This document shows, piece by piece, positions 20,810 to 29,472 of a DNA stretch of 64,000 bases. A program made the position numbers and the translations under genes. The notes under the pieces are model-generated. The model worked only from the letters and a program-made list of their open reading frames with translations. It did no database searches and was not told where the DNA came from. Source of the DNA: Zestomonas carbonaria (GTDB lineage Bacteria > Pseudomonadota > Gammaproteobacteria > Pseudomonadales > Pseudomonadaceae). Each line of letters starts with the position of its first letter. Position 1 is the first letter of the stretch. Location: positions 101,067 through 165,066 of the forward strand of contig NZ_CAJFCI010000023.1 of assembly GCF_904061905.1 (NCBI RefSeq), read 5' to 3'.

Positions 20810-22180
20810 ATGAGCCGTACCCTGGGTTTCAAGCTGGGCGCCATCGCCCTGCTGGTCGTCCTGTTGATGATTCCGCTGTCGATGATCGATGGCCTGGTCA
20901 GTGAGCGTCAGCACCTGCACGATGCCGTGCTCGACGACATCGCCCGCAGTTCCAGCTACAGCCAGCAGATCACCGGCCCGCTGCTGGTGGTGCCGTACCG
21001 GCGCACCGTGCGCGAGTGGAAGACCCACGAGAAGTCCGGCGAGCGCTTCCTGGAGGAGCGCGAGGTCCGCAGCCGGCTGTACTTCCTCCCCGAGCGCTTC
21101 GTCCTCGACGGCGAGGTGAAGACCGAGCTGCGCTACCGGGGCATCTACGAGGCGCGGCTGTTCCACAGCGCCAGCCGGATCAGCGGCCGTTTCGAGCTGC
21201 CGGCGCAGTTCGGCATCCGCGAGCACTTCGCCGATTACCGTTTCGAGCCGGCCTTCCTCGCCGTCGGCATCAGCGATATCCGGGGGATCAAGAACGATCT
21301 CAAGCTGCGCCTGGACGACCGCACCCTGAGTTTCGCCCCCGGCAGTGGCGACACCTACCTGGGCAACGGCGTGCATGTGCCGCTGGCGGTTCTCGACGGC
21401 AAGGGCGCGCAGGCTTTCGACTTCGCCTTCGACCTGCAACTGCAGGGCACCGGCCAGCTCGACGTGATCCCGGTCGGCCGGGACAGCCGGGTCACGCTGC
21501 AATCCGACTGGCCGCATCCGAGGTTCTTCGGCAACTACCTGCCGAGCGAACGTGAGATTCGCCCCGACGGTTTCAGCGCGAACTGGCAGACCAGTTTCTT
21601 CGCCACCAACATGGAAGAGGTGCTGCGCAACTGCGTGCGCAGTCCGCATTGCGAAAGCTTCGGCGGGCCGAGCATCAGCGTCAGTTTCGTCGACCCGGTG
21701 GACCAGTACCTGAAGAGCGATCGGGCGATCAAGTACGCGCTGCTGTTCATCGCCCTGACCTTCGCCGCGTTCTTCCTGTTCGAGGTGCTCAAGCGCCTGG
21801 CCGTGCACCCGGTGCAGTACGGCCTGGTCGGCCTGGCCCTGGCGCTCTTCTACCTGCTGTTGCTGTCGCTCGCCGAACACCTCGATTTCGCCCTGGCCTA
21901 CGGAATTTCCGCCAGCGCCTGCGTGCTGCTGATCGGCGTGTACGTCAGCAGCGTGCTGCGCAGTTGGCGGCGCGGCGGCGGTTTCACCGCGTTGCTGGCG
22001 GCGCTCTACGCGATGCTCTATGCGGTGCTCAGCGCCGAGGACTACGCGCTGCTGATGGGCTCGCTGCTGGTGTTCGGCCTGCTCGCCACGGTCATGATGC
22101 TGACCCGCAAGCTCGACTGGTACGGCGTCGGGCGCGGCGACACCCTGCGCCGGGTGGGGGCGGGCCCGGATGCTGCGTGA
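20810..22180 (+). CDS. creD: Inner membrane protein CreD
   Basis: 456 residues. Topology is typical of CreD: one N-terminal membrane segment (LGAIALLVVLLMIPLSMI), a large periplasmic domain (about 35-300), then a C-terminal cluster of about six membrane helices (LLFIALTFAAFFLFEVLKRL onward). Function is unresolved; in Pseudomonas it is the most strongly CreBC-induced gene and its loss alters envelope integrity and beta-lactam response. Own promoter with CreB-type repeats upstream; separated from creC by the CBS gene and repeats. Confidence 0.9.
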   Translation: MSRTLGFKLGAIALLVVLLMIPLSMIDGLVSERQHLHDAVLDDIARSSSYSQQITGPLLVVPYRRTVREWKTHEKSGERFLEEREVRSRLYFLPERFVLDGEVKTELRYRGIYEARLFHSASRISGRFELPAQFGIREHFADYRFEPAFLAVGISDIRGIKNDLKLRLDDRTLSFAPGSGDTYLGNGVHVPLAVLDGKGAQAFDFAFDLQLQGTGQLDVIPVGRDSRVTLQSDWPHPRFFGNYLPSEREIRPDGFSANWQTSFFATNMEEVLRNCVRSPHCESFGGPSISVSFVDPVDQYLKSDRAIKYALLFIALTFAAFFLFEVLKRLAVHPVQYGLVGLALALFYLLLLSLAEHLDFALAYGISASACVLLIGVYVSSVLRSWRRGGGFTALLAALYAMLYAVLSAEDYALLMGSLLVFGLLATVMMLTRKLDWYGVGRGDTLRRVGAGPDAA

Positions 22181-22329
22181 GGACCGCGCCCTCGGGGCCT
22201 GGCTGGCGCGGCGGATCGCCGCGCTGTTCCCGAGCCGGCGGTCGGGACCGGGCCTGTACGGCGAGAGCGGCCGTCACGCTGACCTGGCGCTGCTGAAGCA
22301 AGGTCACTCGCTTCGGCAGGATGGGCGTT

Positions 22330-22962
22330 TCAGGCTGCCGGCGGTTCGGTGGCCTTGAGCGATGGCCGCTGGCTGACTTCCGCGTACCAGGCGGCCAGGC
22401 GTGGATGGCGCTGGCGCCAGCCCAGTTCGGGCTGGCGGAAATCCAGGTAGCCGAGCGCGCAGGCGGCGCCGATGGAGGCCACGTCGAAGTGGCAGGTCAG
22501 TTCGGTCACGGCGTCCCGTTCCAGGGCGGCGAGGCCGCGCTCGATCTTCTCCTGCTGGCCGTCCAGCCACTCCGCCCACTGTTTCCCGGCCGGACGCAGG
22601 AAGGTTTCGTAGCGGATCAGCACAGCCGCGTCGAGGATCGCATCGGCCAGCGCCGCCAGGGTGAGGCGTCGCCAGCGCGCGCTGCCTTCGCGGGGGATCA
22701 GCGGTTCGCCGACGTGCTGCTGGTCGAGGTAGTCGAAGATGACCCGGCTGTCGAACAGCACCTGCCCGTCGGCCAGGCGCAGGGCGGGAATCTTGCCGGC
22801 CGGGTTGCTGGCGTTGACCGCTTCGCTGGGGCTGGTCGGCGCCAGTTGCACCGTCTCCAGGGCGACCCGGCCCAACTGGCCGGTCTCGTGCAGCAGCACC
22901 ATGATCTTGCGCACGAAAGGGGAGCTGGGCGAGTGGAGCAGGGTCATGCTGGGGCTGGACAT
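22330..22962 (-). CDS. Glutathione S-transferase family protein
   Basis: 210 residues. N-terminal thioredoxin-like domain (about 1-80: MTLLHSPSSPFVRKIMVLLHETG, with SPFVRK at the active-site turn, NPAGKIPALRLADG, and LFDSRVIFDYLD) followed by a helical C-terminal domain (RWRRLTLAALADAILDAAVLIRYE). The serine of SPF replaces the cysteine of beta-class GSTs. ATG 22962 has GGAG upstream. Same strand and only 37 bases after the small membrane protein gene, so it may be the last gene of the siderophore unit. Substrate unknown. Confidence 0.85.
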   Translation of the reverse strand: MSSPSMTLLHSPSSPFVRKIMVLLHETGQLGRVALETVQLAPTSPSEAVNASNPAGKIPALRLADGQVLFDSRVIFDYLDQQHVGEPLIPREGSARWRRLTLAALADAILDAAVLIRYETFLRPAGKQWAEWLDGQQEKIERGLAALERDAVTELTCHFDVASIGAACALGYLDFRQPELGWRQRHPRLAAWYAEVSQRPSLKATEPPAA

Positions 22963-22999
22963 CGGCGAGTCTCCGCGGGAACGGTCGGTTTGCCGCAGT

Positions 23000-23185
23000 C
23001 TACCGCCTGTCGCGCGCTTTGCGTGGCAGCAACGGCCAGAAACCGAGCAGCGCTGGCAGCCCCAGGCCGATCCAGGCCAGGGCGTCCCAACCGCCATCGC
23101 CGAGCAGCGCGGCGAACAGCCCGACGGCGCTGAGCAGGGCGAGGACGGTGGGGATGGCGAAGGTCGAATCGCGCCAGCGCTTCAT
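23000..23185 (-). CDS. Small two-helix membrane protein next to PepSY gene
   Basis: 61 residues: a short basic N-terminus, two hydrophobic helices (IPTVLALLSAVGLFAALLG and ALAWIGLGLPALLGFWPLL) and a basic tail KARDRR. Its ATG overlaps the stop of the PepSY gene (ATGA), indicating translational coupling and a likely partner role in the membrane with that protein. No named family recognised. Confidence 0.7.
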   Translation of the reverse strand: MKRWRDSTFAIPTVLALLSAVGLFAALLGDGGWDALAWIGLGLPALLGFWPLLPRKARDRR

Positions 23186-24312
23186 GCCGTCGCCTCCTGG
23201 CCGGACTTGACCGGGGCGGAGGCGCGCCGGCGCACCCACCAGAGGTACAGGCCGCTGCCCAGGACGATGATGGTCAGCACGTCGAGCAGCGCCCAGAGGA
23301 TCTGCATCGGCCGGCCGCCGTAGTCGCCGAAGTGCAGCGGCTGCGACATGGCCAGGGCGTCCATGTACCAGGGGCGCTCGCCGACGGCGGTGACTTCGAG
23401 GCTCTTCGCGTCGATCAACACCGGCGTCCACAGATGCGAGGTGAGGTGCGTGCCGCCCTTCATGAACACCGTGTAGTGGTGCTCGCTGGAGAAGCGGGTG
23501 CCGGGGAAGGCGATGAAGTCCGGCTTCATCCCCGGTGCGGCGGCGCCGGCGATGCGCAGCACGTCGCTGGCCGGTGCGCGCTCGGTGAGCGGCGGGGCGT
23601 CGCGGTACGGCTCGACCAGCGCGGCGAGCGTGTCGTTGCGCCAGGCGGCGATCAGCAGGTCGGCGCAGGCGCTGATCACCCCGGTGACGCCGACCACCAG
23701 CGCCCAGGTCAGGGTGACGATGCCGATCAGGTTGTGCAGGTCCAGCCAGCGCGTGCGGGTCGACTTGTGCTGGCGCACCTCGGCGAATTTCAACCGGCGC
23801 ATGAAGGGCGAGTAGAGCACCACGCCGGAAACGATGGCCACCACGAACAGCAGGCCCATGAAGGCCAGCAGCAGCTTGCCCGGCAGGCCGGCGAACATGT
23901 CCACGTGCAGGCGCAGCATGAGCATCATGAAGCCGCCGTTGGCCGCCGGCATCGCCACCGCCTCGCCGCTGCGCGCGTCGAGCATGAAGGTGTGCGACGA
24001 GTTGGGCTCGGTGCCGGCCGTGGCGGCGGTGATGGCGACCACCCCGTTGGGCTCGTCCTCGTCGTAGCCGATGTACTGCACCACTTCGCCGGGGCGATGG
24101 CGCTCGGCGGCCTCGACCAGGCGCTGCAGGTCGAGGTGCGGAGTGCCGGCCGACAGTTCGCGCAACTCGGGCGCCTCGCCCAGCAGGTGCTCTATCTCGT
24201 GGTGGAAGATCAGCGGCAACCCGGTCAGCGCCAGGAGCAGCAGGAAGGCGGTGCAGATCAGGCTGGTCCAGGTGTGGACGACGGACCAGCGGCGGATGGT
24301 GGCGGATTTCAT
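23182..24312 (-). CDS. PepSY-associated membrane protein, probable siderophore-iron reductase
   Basis: 376 residues. Four membrane helices: near 15-36, 144-166, 193-216 and 342-364, with a long periplasmic part between helices one and two. Conserved histidines in helix contexts (VVHTWTSL, HHEIEHLL, LRLHVDMF, WLDLHNLIG) fit haem-b or metal binding as in FoxB/FhuF-like inner-membrane proteins that release iron from hydroxamate siderophores. GAGG lies five bases before the ATG. It lies 57 bases downstream of the TonB receptor gene with a hairpin between, which supports a role in processing the imported ferri-siderophore. Confidence 0.8.
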   Translation of the reverse strand: MKSATIRRWSVVHTWTSLICTAFLLLLALTGLPLIFHHEIEHLLGEAPELRELSAGTPHLDLQRLVEAAERHRPGEVVQYIGYDEDEPNGVVAITAATAGTEPNSSHTFMLDARSGEAVAMPAANGGFMMLMLRLHVDMFAGLPGKLLLAFMGLLFVVAIVSGVVLYSPFMRRLKFAEVRQHKSTRTRWLDLHNLIGIVTLTWALVVGVTGVISACADLLIAAWRNDTLAALVEPYRDAPPLTERAPASDVLRIAGAAAPGMKPDFIAFPGTRFSSEHHYTVFMKGGTHLTSHLWTPVLIDAKSLEVTAVGERPWYMDALAMSQPLHFGDYGGRPMQILWALLDVLTIIVLGSGLYLWWVRRRASAPVKSGQEATA

Positions 24313-24321
24313 GAGTACCTC

Positions 24322-24354
24322 GTAAAAGCAGAGGACCGCCCGGGGGCGGTCCTC
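24322..24354 (-). terminator. Hairpin between receptor gene and PepSY gene (terminator/attenuator)
   Basis: GAGGACCGCCC (24331-24341) pairs perfectly with GGGCGGTCCTC (24344-24354). Read on the minus strand it is followed by TGCTTTTAC. It would end or attenuate receptor mRNA and lower expression of the downstream membrane genes. Confidence 0.6.
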
Positions 24355-24369
24355 TCAGGCGTCAACGAT

Positions 24370-26748
24370 TCACCACTTGTAGGTGACGCTGGCGACCACG
24401 TTGCGCTGGTCGCCGTAGTAGCACCAGTAGCCGTCGCAGGTGGACAGGTATTCCTTGTCGAACAGGTTCTTCGCGTCCACCGCCAGCGAGGCGCCTCTCA
24501 GCGCGCTGCTCAGGCGGCCGAGGTCGTAGTGCATCGAGGCGTCGTAGACGGTGTAGGAACCGGTGTGGCCGAGCCAGGTGTTGGCGGTGTTGCCGTAGCT
24601 GTCGCCGACGTAGCGCGCGCCGAAGCCGACGCCGAAACCGTCGAGCAGGCCAGCGCGCCAGGTGTAGTCGGCCCACAGGGTGGCCTGGTTGCGCGGCATC
24701 TGCTGCATGCGGTTGCCCTTGTCCTGACCTTTCCTGATTTCCGAGTCGTTGTAAGCGTAGGAGGCGACCAGCTTGAGGTTTTCGTTGACGTCGGCGCTGG
24801 CTTCCAGCTCCAGGCCGCGTACCTTCAGCTCGCCGATCTGGCGGGTGATGCTGCCTTCGGTGACGCTGACGTTCTGCTGGGTCAGGTCGAACACCGCGGC
24901 GCTCAGCAGCGCATCGGTGCCCGGCGGCTGGTACTTGACGCCGATCTCGTACTGCTTGCCTTCGGTCGGCTCGAACGAGGTGGTGCTGCTGACGTTGGCG
25001 CCGATCGCCGGCTGGAACGATTCGGCGTAGGACACGTAGGGCGTCACGCCGTTGTCGAACAGGTAGCTGAGGCCGACGTTGCCGCTGAAGGCCACGTCGC
25101 GCTGGGTGTTGGTGACGTCGCCCTGGTTGTGGAAGGTGGTGCCGGTGTGCACCCAGTCCTCGCGGCCGCCGAGGGTCAGGCGCCAGTTGTCGAGGGCGAT
25201 CTGATCCTGGATGTAGAGGCCGGTCTGGTGGGTCTTCTGCTGGTAGTCCTGCATCGCGAAGTAGGTGACGCCGGAGAGATCGGCGCCGTACACCGGGCGG
25301 ACGACGCTGATCGGCGGAACGCCCATGCCGTACAGCCACTGGTAGTTGGTGTTGGCGCGCTGGTGGTCGAGGCCGATCAGCAGGGTGTGGCGCAGCGCGC
25401 CGGTCTGGAAGTCGGCCTGGAAGTTGTTGTCGACGGCGAACTGGCTGATGTCTTCGTTGACGATGCCCGATTCGCGGCTGACGTTGCCGCCCGCGTCGAT
25501 GCTGTTGAAGGTGCTGACCTGGACCGCCTGGAATTCCAGGTCGCTCTTGGTGTAGCGCAGGTTCTGGCGGAACTGCCAGACGTCGTTGAAGCGGTGGTCG
25601 AAGGCGTAGCCGAGCGCGTAGTAGGTACGGTCGTAGAAGTCCCAGTCCGGTTCGCCGAGGTTCTTGTGGTGCGAGATCTTGCCCACCGGCGAGGGCAGCT
25701 TGGTGCCTTGCAGCGGCAGGAACTGGCCGGTGATGCCGGTATCGTCGCGGGTGTATTGCGACAGGAAGGTCAGGTGGGTGTCGTCGCCGATATTCCAGGT
25801 CAGGCTCGGGGCGATGTTGTAGCGCTTGTCCTGGATGTGGTCGATCGGTGTATCGCTGTCGCGCACGGTGCCGCTGACGCGATAGAGGACGCGGGCGTCA
25901 TCGTCGATGGCGCCGGTGCTGTCGAAATTGATCTGCCGATGGTTGTTGCTGCCGGCCTGGACCTGGACGGCCTGGCTGCTCTCGGCTTGCGGACGGCGGC
26001 TGACCATGTCCAGCAGGCCGCCGGGCGGGGTCTGGCCATAGACCGACGACGCCGGGCCGCGCAGGACGGCGATGCGTTCCAGGTTCCAGGGCTCGATCTT
26101 CGGGTTGGCGAAGGAGCCGACCGGCAGCGGCAGGCCGTCGAGGAACTGGGTCGGGACGAAGCCGCGCACCTTCAGCCAGTCGGCACGCGAGTCCGAGCCA
26201 TAGCCGCTGCTCATCACGCCCGCGGTGTAGCGCAGGGCGTCGTTGAGATTGAGGGTCTGGCGGTCGTCGAGCTGGTCGCGGGTGATCACCGAGATCGAGC
26301 GCGGGATCTCGGCGATCGAGGTATCGGTCTTGGTGCCGGCGGCGCTGCGCGTGGCGACGTAGCCTTCGACCGGTCCCCAGGCGCTTTCGTAGCTGCGGTT
26401 GGCGTCGATGTTGGTGGTCGGCAGGGTCAGCGCGTCCTGGGGCAGCGGCTCCAGGCTGTAGGTGCCGGCGTCGCTGCGCACCAGTTGCAGGCCGCTGCCG
26501 CGCAGCGCGGCGTTCAGCGCGCCAAGGGCATCGTAGTCGCCCTGTACCGGCTGGGCGGTCTTGCCGGTGGTCAGCGCCGGGTCGATGCTCAGCACGATGC
26601 CGGCCTCGCTGGCGATGCGGTTGAGGGTGCTGGCCAGCGGCCCGGCGGGCAACTGGTATTGCTCGGCGCTGGCTGCCAGCGGCAGGCCGGCGATGGCGAT
26701 GGCGGCCACCAGCAGGCGGGGGCGGAACAGGGGCGTGGTGCGAGGCAT
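24370..26748 (-). CDS. fiuA: TonB-dependent ferric-hydroxamate (ferrichrome-type) receptor
   Basis: 792 residues. Signal peptide (cleavage after SAEQ region, about 28), then an STN signalling domain (about 50-100: LPAGPLASTLNRIASEAGIVLSID), plug domain (about 140-255: SISVITRDQLDDRQTLNLNDALRYTAGV, RGPASSVYG), and a 22-strand barrel ending in the outer-membrane signature VVASVTYKW. The STN domain plus the upstream anti-sigma and ECF sigma genes mark a transcription-regulating siderophore receptor. Position after creBCD matches the ferrichrome receptor FiuA of P. aeruginosa as I recall it; the ligand is inferred from this. GGAG precedes the ATG by about eight bases. Confidence 0.8.
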   Translation of the reverse strand: MPRTTPLFRPRLLVAAIAIAGLPLAASAEQYQLPAGPLASTLNRIASEAGIVLSIDPALTTGKTAQPVQGDYDALGALNAALRGSGLQLVRSDAGTYSLEPLPQDALTLPTTNIDANRSYESAWGPVEGYVATRSAAGTKTDTSIAEIPRSISVITRDQLDDRQTLNLNDALRYTAGVMSSGYGSDSRADWLKVRGFVPTQFLDGLPLPVGSFANPKIEPWNLERIAVLRGPASSVYGQTPPGGLLDMVSRRPQAESSQAVQVQAGSNNHRQINFDSTGAIDDDARVLYRVSGTVRDSDTPIDHIQDKRYNIAPSLTWNIGDDTHLTFLSQYTRDDTGITGQFLPLQGTKLPSPVGKISHHKNLGEPDWDFYDRTYYALGYAFDHRFNDVWQFRQNLRYTKSDLEFQAVQVSTFNSIDAGGNVSRESGIVNEDISQFAVDNNFQADFQTGALRHTLLIGLDHQRANTNYQWLYGMGVPPISVVRPVYGADLSGVTYFAMQDYQQKTHQTGLYIQDQIALDNWRLTLGGREDWVHTGTTFHNQGDVTNTQRDVAFSGNVGLSYLFDNGVTPYVSYAESFQPAIGANVSSTTSFEPTEGKQYEIGVKYQPPGTDALLSAAVFDLTQQNVSVTEGSITRQIGELKVRGLELEASADVNENLKLVASYAYNDSEIRKGQDKGNRMQQMPRNQATLWADYTWRAGLLDGFGVGFGARYVGDSYGNTANTWLGHTGSYTVYDASMHYDLGRLSSALRGASLAVDAKNLFDKEYLSTCDGYWCYYGDQRNVVASVTYKW

Positions 26749-26868
26749 TGCAAACGTCTCCTAAGCGAGAATCTGTCTCAATGCCCTATTGCCGAACCAG
26801 AATCGAAAAGTGACAGGGGCGGGAGAAAATTTTTTCGCACCGCTGTCCGCGCAGGGCGATTGCCTTGT

Positions 26869-27000
26869 TTCCTGGTTCCCCGCGTTCGCGGGGATGACGT
26901 TCGAGACCACGAGGAACCCAAACCCGCAGGGTGGGCTTCAGCCCGCCAGCCAATGCCGCGCGGTGGGCCGAAGCGAGTCGCCGCCCGGCCCACCCTGCAA
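26869..27000. repeat. Repeats between fiuR and the receptor gene
   Basis: CCCCGCGTTCGCGGGG palindrome (about 26878-26893) and a pair GCAGGGTGGGCTTCAGCCCG (26927-26946) / GGCCCACCCTGC (about 26987-26998). The 260-base gap otherwise must hold the ECF-dependent receptor promoter; I could not place it with confidence. Confidence 0.55.
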
Positions 27001-27008
27001 ACTGCGAC

Positions 27009-27968
27009 CTACGGCGCGTCGTTCGGCACCACGCGCACCCACCAGTCGGTGTAGCGCTCGATGCGCACCGGCAGGCTGGGGGGCAGGGCGGCCAGGGCCA
27101 GGTCGCTGTCGTTCAGCGGGAAGCTGCCGCTGATGCGCAGGTCGGCGATGCGCGGGTCGGTGCCCAGGTAGCCACGGCGGTATTCGCCGAGGGTTTCCAG
27201 CAGATCGCCCAGGCGCTGGTTCTCGACCACCAGCATGCCGCGGGCCCAGGCGTCGGCGGCGACCGGCGCGGCGGCCTCGTCATCGAGCCGGCCGGCATGC
27301 ATGAGGACTTGCTGGCCGGCGGGGATCACCTGCTCGGCGGCGCTGGCCAGCGGATTGGCGGCGACCGCCGACTGCAGGACGATCAGCCGCGTGGCGTCGC
27401 CTTCGCGGCGCACCAGGAAGCGCGTGCCGAGGGCGCGCAGGCGGCCCTGCTCGGTATCCACCACGAAGGGGCGCGGATCGCCGTGGGCGGTCTGCACGAG
27501 GATTTCGCCGCTGCGCAGGTACAGGCGCCGCTCGTCGGCGGTGAAGTCGATGTCCAGGGCGCTGCGGCTGTTCAGGCGCACCAGGCTGCGATCCTCCAGG
27601 CGCAGTTCGCGCTGCTCGCCGCTGGCGGTCCTCTGGTCGGCCAGGTAGTCGCCGAGTGGGCGCTGCTGGGCGATCAGGCCGAGCGCCAGGCCGACGCCGA
27701 GCAACAGGCCGAGCGCCGTACCGCCCAGGCGGCCGCGCCGGCGCCGGCTCTCGGCACTCTGCAGCAGGGCGCGGCGGGCCGGGGCGCTGGAAACGGCGGC
27801 GAGCTGCTGGTCGAGGCCACCCAGTTGCTGCCAGACCCGCGCATGGTCGGGGTGCGCGGCCAGCCAGCCGGCGAAGGCCTGGCGGTCCCGCGCGCTGGCT
27901 TCGCCGGAGCCGAGGCACAGTTGCCAGGCGATGGCCTCGTCGAGGACCCGCGCGGGAACGGCGCTCAC
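27009..27968 (-). CDS. fiuR: FecR-type anti-sigma factor
   Basis: 319 residues. N-terminal cytoplasmic DUF4880 region (EAIAWQLCLGSGEASARDRQAFAGWLAAHPDHARVWQQLG), one membrane helix at about 82-103 (LGGTALGLLLGVGLALGLIA), then the periplasmic FecR domain (about 112-300: GEQRELRLEDRSLVRLNSRSALDIDF; VDTEQGRLRALGTRFLVR) and the C-terminal STN-interacting DUF4974 part. It relays receptor occupancy across the inner membrane to its sigma factor. Overlaps the sigma gene stop by four bases. Confidence 0.88.
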   Translation of the reverse strand: MSAVPARVLDEAIAWQLCLGSGEASARDRQAFAGWLAAHPDHARVWQQLGGLDQQLAAVSSAPARRALLQSAESRRRRGRLGGTALGLLLGVGLALGLIAQQRPLGDYLADQRTASGEQRELRLEDRSLVRLNSRSALDIDFTADERRLYLRSGEILVQTAHGDPRPFVVDTEQGRLRALGTRFLVRREGDATRLIVLQSAVAANPLASAAEQVIPAGQQVLMHAGRLDDEAAAPVAADAWARGMLVVENQRLGDLLETLGEYRRGYLGTDPRIADLRISGSFPLNDSDLALAALPPSLPVRIERYTDWWVRVVPNDAP

Positions 27969-28483
27969 AGGGGATCACCGTAGACGGCGATGTAGCACTG
28001 GCGCAGGCCCTGGGAGAGGTACTGGCGCACCCGCGAGACCGAGACGCCAAGGCGCTCGGCGATCTCCGCGTGGCCCATGCCGTCCAGGCGGCTGTACAGG
28101 AAGGCGGCGCGTGCCTTGGCCGACAACTGGCCGAGCAGGTGGTCGACCTGGCGCAGGGCTTCGAGGGCCTGGGCCTGGTCTTCCGGGCTGGGGTGCAGGT
28201 CTTCCGGCAGGCGCGCCAGTTCTTCCAGGTAGGTGCGTTCCAGGGCGCTGCGGCGGAAGTGGTCGATCAACAGGCCACGGGCGATGGTGGCCAGCAGAGC
28301 GCGCGGTTCACGCGGAGCGTGCAGGTCGGGACGGCCGAGCAGGCGGACGAAGGTGTCCTGGCTGAGGTCTTCGGCGCGCTGCGGACAATGCAGGCTCTTG
28401 CGCAGCCAGGCGAGCAGCCAGGCGCGATGATCGCGATAGAGCAGACCGACCAGCTCGTGGTTCGTGGAGTCCCCAACCGACAC
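27965..28483 (-). CDS. fiuI: ECF sigma factor, FecI type
   Basis: 172 residues. Sigma region 2 (LYRDHRAWLLAWLRKSLHCPQRAEDLSQDTFVRLL) and region 4 (LSAKARAAFLYSRLDGMGHAEIAERLGVSVSRVRQYL), no extra domains: an iron-starvation ECF factor that transcribes the receptor gene. I chose the GTG at 28483 because GGAGG lies five bases upstream; a GTG at 28495 in frame has no ribosome site and contains that GGAGG inside the coding sequence. A Fur-box-like palindrome lies 40 bases upstream. Forms an operon with the anti-sigma gene through an ATGA overlap. Confidence 0.87.
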   Translation of the reverse strand: MSVGDSTNHELVGLLYRDHRAWLLAWLRKSLHCPQRAEDLSQDTFVRLLGRPDLHAPREPRALLATIARGLLIDHFRRSALERTYLEELARLPEDLHPSPEDQAQALEALRQVDHLLGQLSAKARAAFLYSRLDGMGHAEIAERLGVSVSRVRQYLSQGLRQCYIAVYGDPL

Positions 28484-28523
28484 AATGACCTCCACCCATG
28501 TTTCTACGGGTGAGATAGAAATC

Positions 28524-28536
28524 GAGAATTATTCGC
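28524..28536 (-). promoter_or_regulatory. Fur-box-like palindrome before the ECF sigma gene
   Basis: GAGAATTATTCGC is a 6-1-6 palindrome with one mismatch (ideal GAGAATTATTCTC), set in an AT-rich stretch of a GC-rich region. It resembles Pseudomonas Fur sites, and iron control of FecI-type sigma genes is the rule. Confidence 0.6.
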
Positions 28537-28639
28537 ATATGTTCGCAAATACCGGCTACTGGCCGCAATCCTGTCGGCATGAGCGCTGACGAGAGGTCGA
28601 TGGGACGGTTCGTGGGGGGGAAGCGTCTGGAGCCCACTC

Positions 28640-28755
28640 CGTACAGCCCCCTCCCCTTGGGGGAGGGCTGGGGTGAGGGGCGGAGTTTGGCGCGGGCACG
28701 AACCTCGGGGAATTTCCGGGCTTTTGCCTGGTGGGCTGAAGCCCACCCTACAGGG
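28640..28755. repeat. Intergenic repeats between sigma and exonuclease genes
   Basis: CCCCCTCCCCTTGGGGGAGG-type element (about 28647-28684, relative of 5764 and 20659) and TGGTGGGCTGAAGCCCACCC (28730-28749). No gene is seen in the 278-base gap apart from these and the Fur-like site. Confidence 0.6.
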
Positions 28756-28761
28756 CGAGGC

Positions 28762-29472
28762 TCAGAGCGACGGCGCGTGCTGGCGGTGGCGCCAGGTGTT
28801 CAGGCGGCGATCGAGGGCGGCGAGGCTGTCGAGGCCCTGGCGGCGGGCGCGGCTGAACAGGATCAGGGCGATCTCGGCGGTGGCCAGGGCGTCGGCGCTG
28901 GCGTGATGGCGCTGTTCGACCTGCAGGCCGAAGTAGTGCGTCCAGTTGTCCAGCCCGGCATGCGGCAGGTGCGCCTGCGGGCAGAGCAGCGGGGCCAGTT
29001 CGGCGACGTCGAGGAACACGTGCTGTAGCCGGTAGCCAAGGTGCTGGCGCAGCGCGCGGGCGAGCATGGCGCGGTCGAAGCCGGCGTGGAAGGCCAGCAG
29101 CGGGCTGTCGCCGAGGAATTCCATGAAGTCGAGCAGCGCTTCGGCCGGCTCTTCGCCGGCGGCGATGGCGCTTGGCGACAGGCCATGGATCAGGGTGCTG
29201 GCGCCGGGCTGGTGCTCCGCGCAGCGCAGGGTGCATTCGAACTGCTGGGTGAGGTCGATGGAGTTGCCTTCGATCACCACCGCGCCGATCGACAGCACTT
29301 GGTCGCGGCGCAGGTCGAAGCCGCTGGTCTCCAGGTCGATCACCACCAGCCGCTCGCCGACCAGCGGCCCTTCGCTGAGCGGCGAGGCGTCCGGCAGGCG
29401 GCCGAGGCGCTCCAATTGTCGTTCGTCGAGTTGCGGGCCGCGGCGTTGCAGCCAGTTCGTGAATGCGTTCAT
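28762..29472 (-). CDS. 3'-5' exonuclease, DEDDh family (DnaQ-like)
   Basis: 236 residues. Exo I motif VVIDLETSGFD, Exo II around FHAGFDRAML, and Exo III HHASADALATAEIA, giving the DEDDh set. A stand-alone proofreading-type exonuclease, not the DNA polymerase III epsilon subunit itself (no clamp-binding tail typical of DnaQ was seen). Starts inside the stop of the upstream DUF294 gene (ATGA). The same gene pair occurs in P. aeruginosa beside the acetate transport locus; here that neighbour is absent. Confidence 0.87.
   Translation of the reverse strand: MNAFTNWLQRRGPQLDERQLERLGRLPDASPLSEGPLVGERLVVIDLETSGFDLRRDQVLSIGAVVIEGNSIDLTQQFECTLRCAEHQPGASTLIHGLSPSAIAAGEEPAEALLDFMEFLGDSPLLAFHAGFDRAMLARALRQHLGYRLQHVFLDVAELAPLLCPQAHLPHAGLDNWTHYFGLQVEQRHHASADALATAEIALILFSRARRQGLDSLAALDRRLNTWRHRQHAPSL

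Noticed and set aside
22170..22358. A 62-codon frame overlapping the creD end
   Set aside because: No ribosome site, no family, overlaps both creD and the convergent GST gene end.
26765..26830. FecI-type promoter of the receptor gene
   Set aside because: GGCAAT and GAAAAT-like -35 words are present on the minus strand but none has a matching -10 at the right spacing.
23332..27054. A 1240-codon open frame on the plus strand opposite the siderophore genes
   Set aside because: It runs antisense to the PepSY, receptor and start of the fecR-like genes, has Val/Gly/Asp/Gln-rich composition typical of the reverse complement of GC-rich coding sequence, and no recognisable domain.
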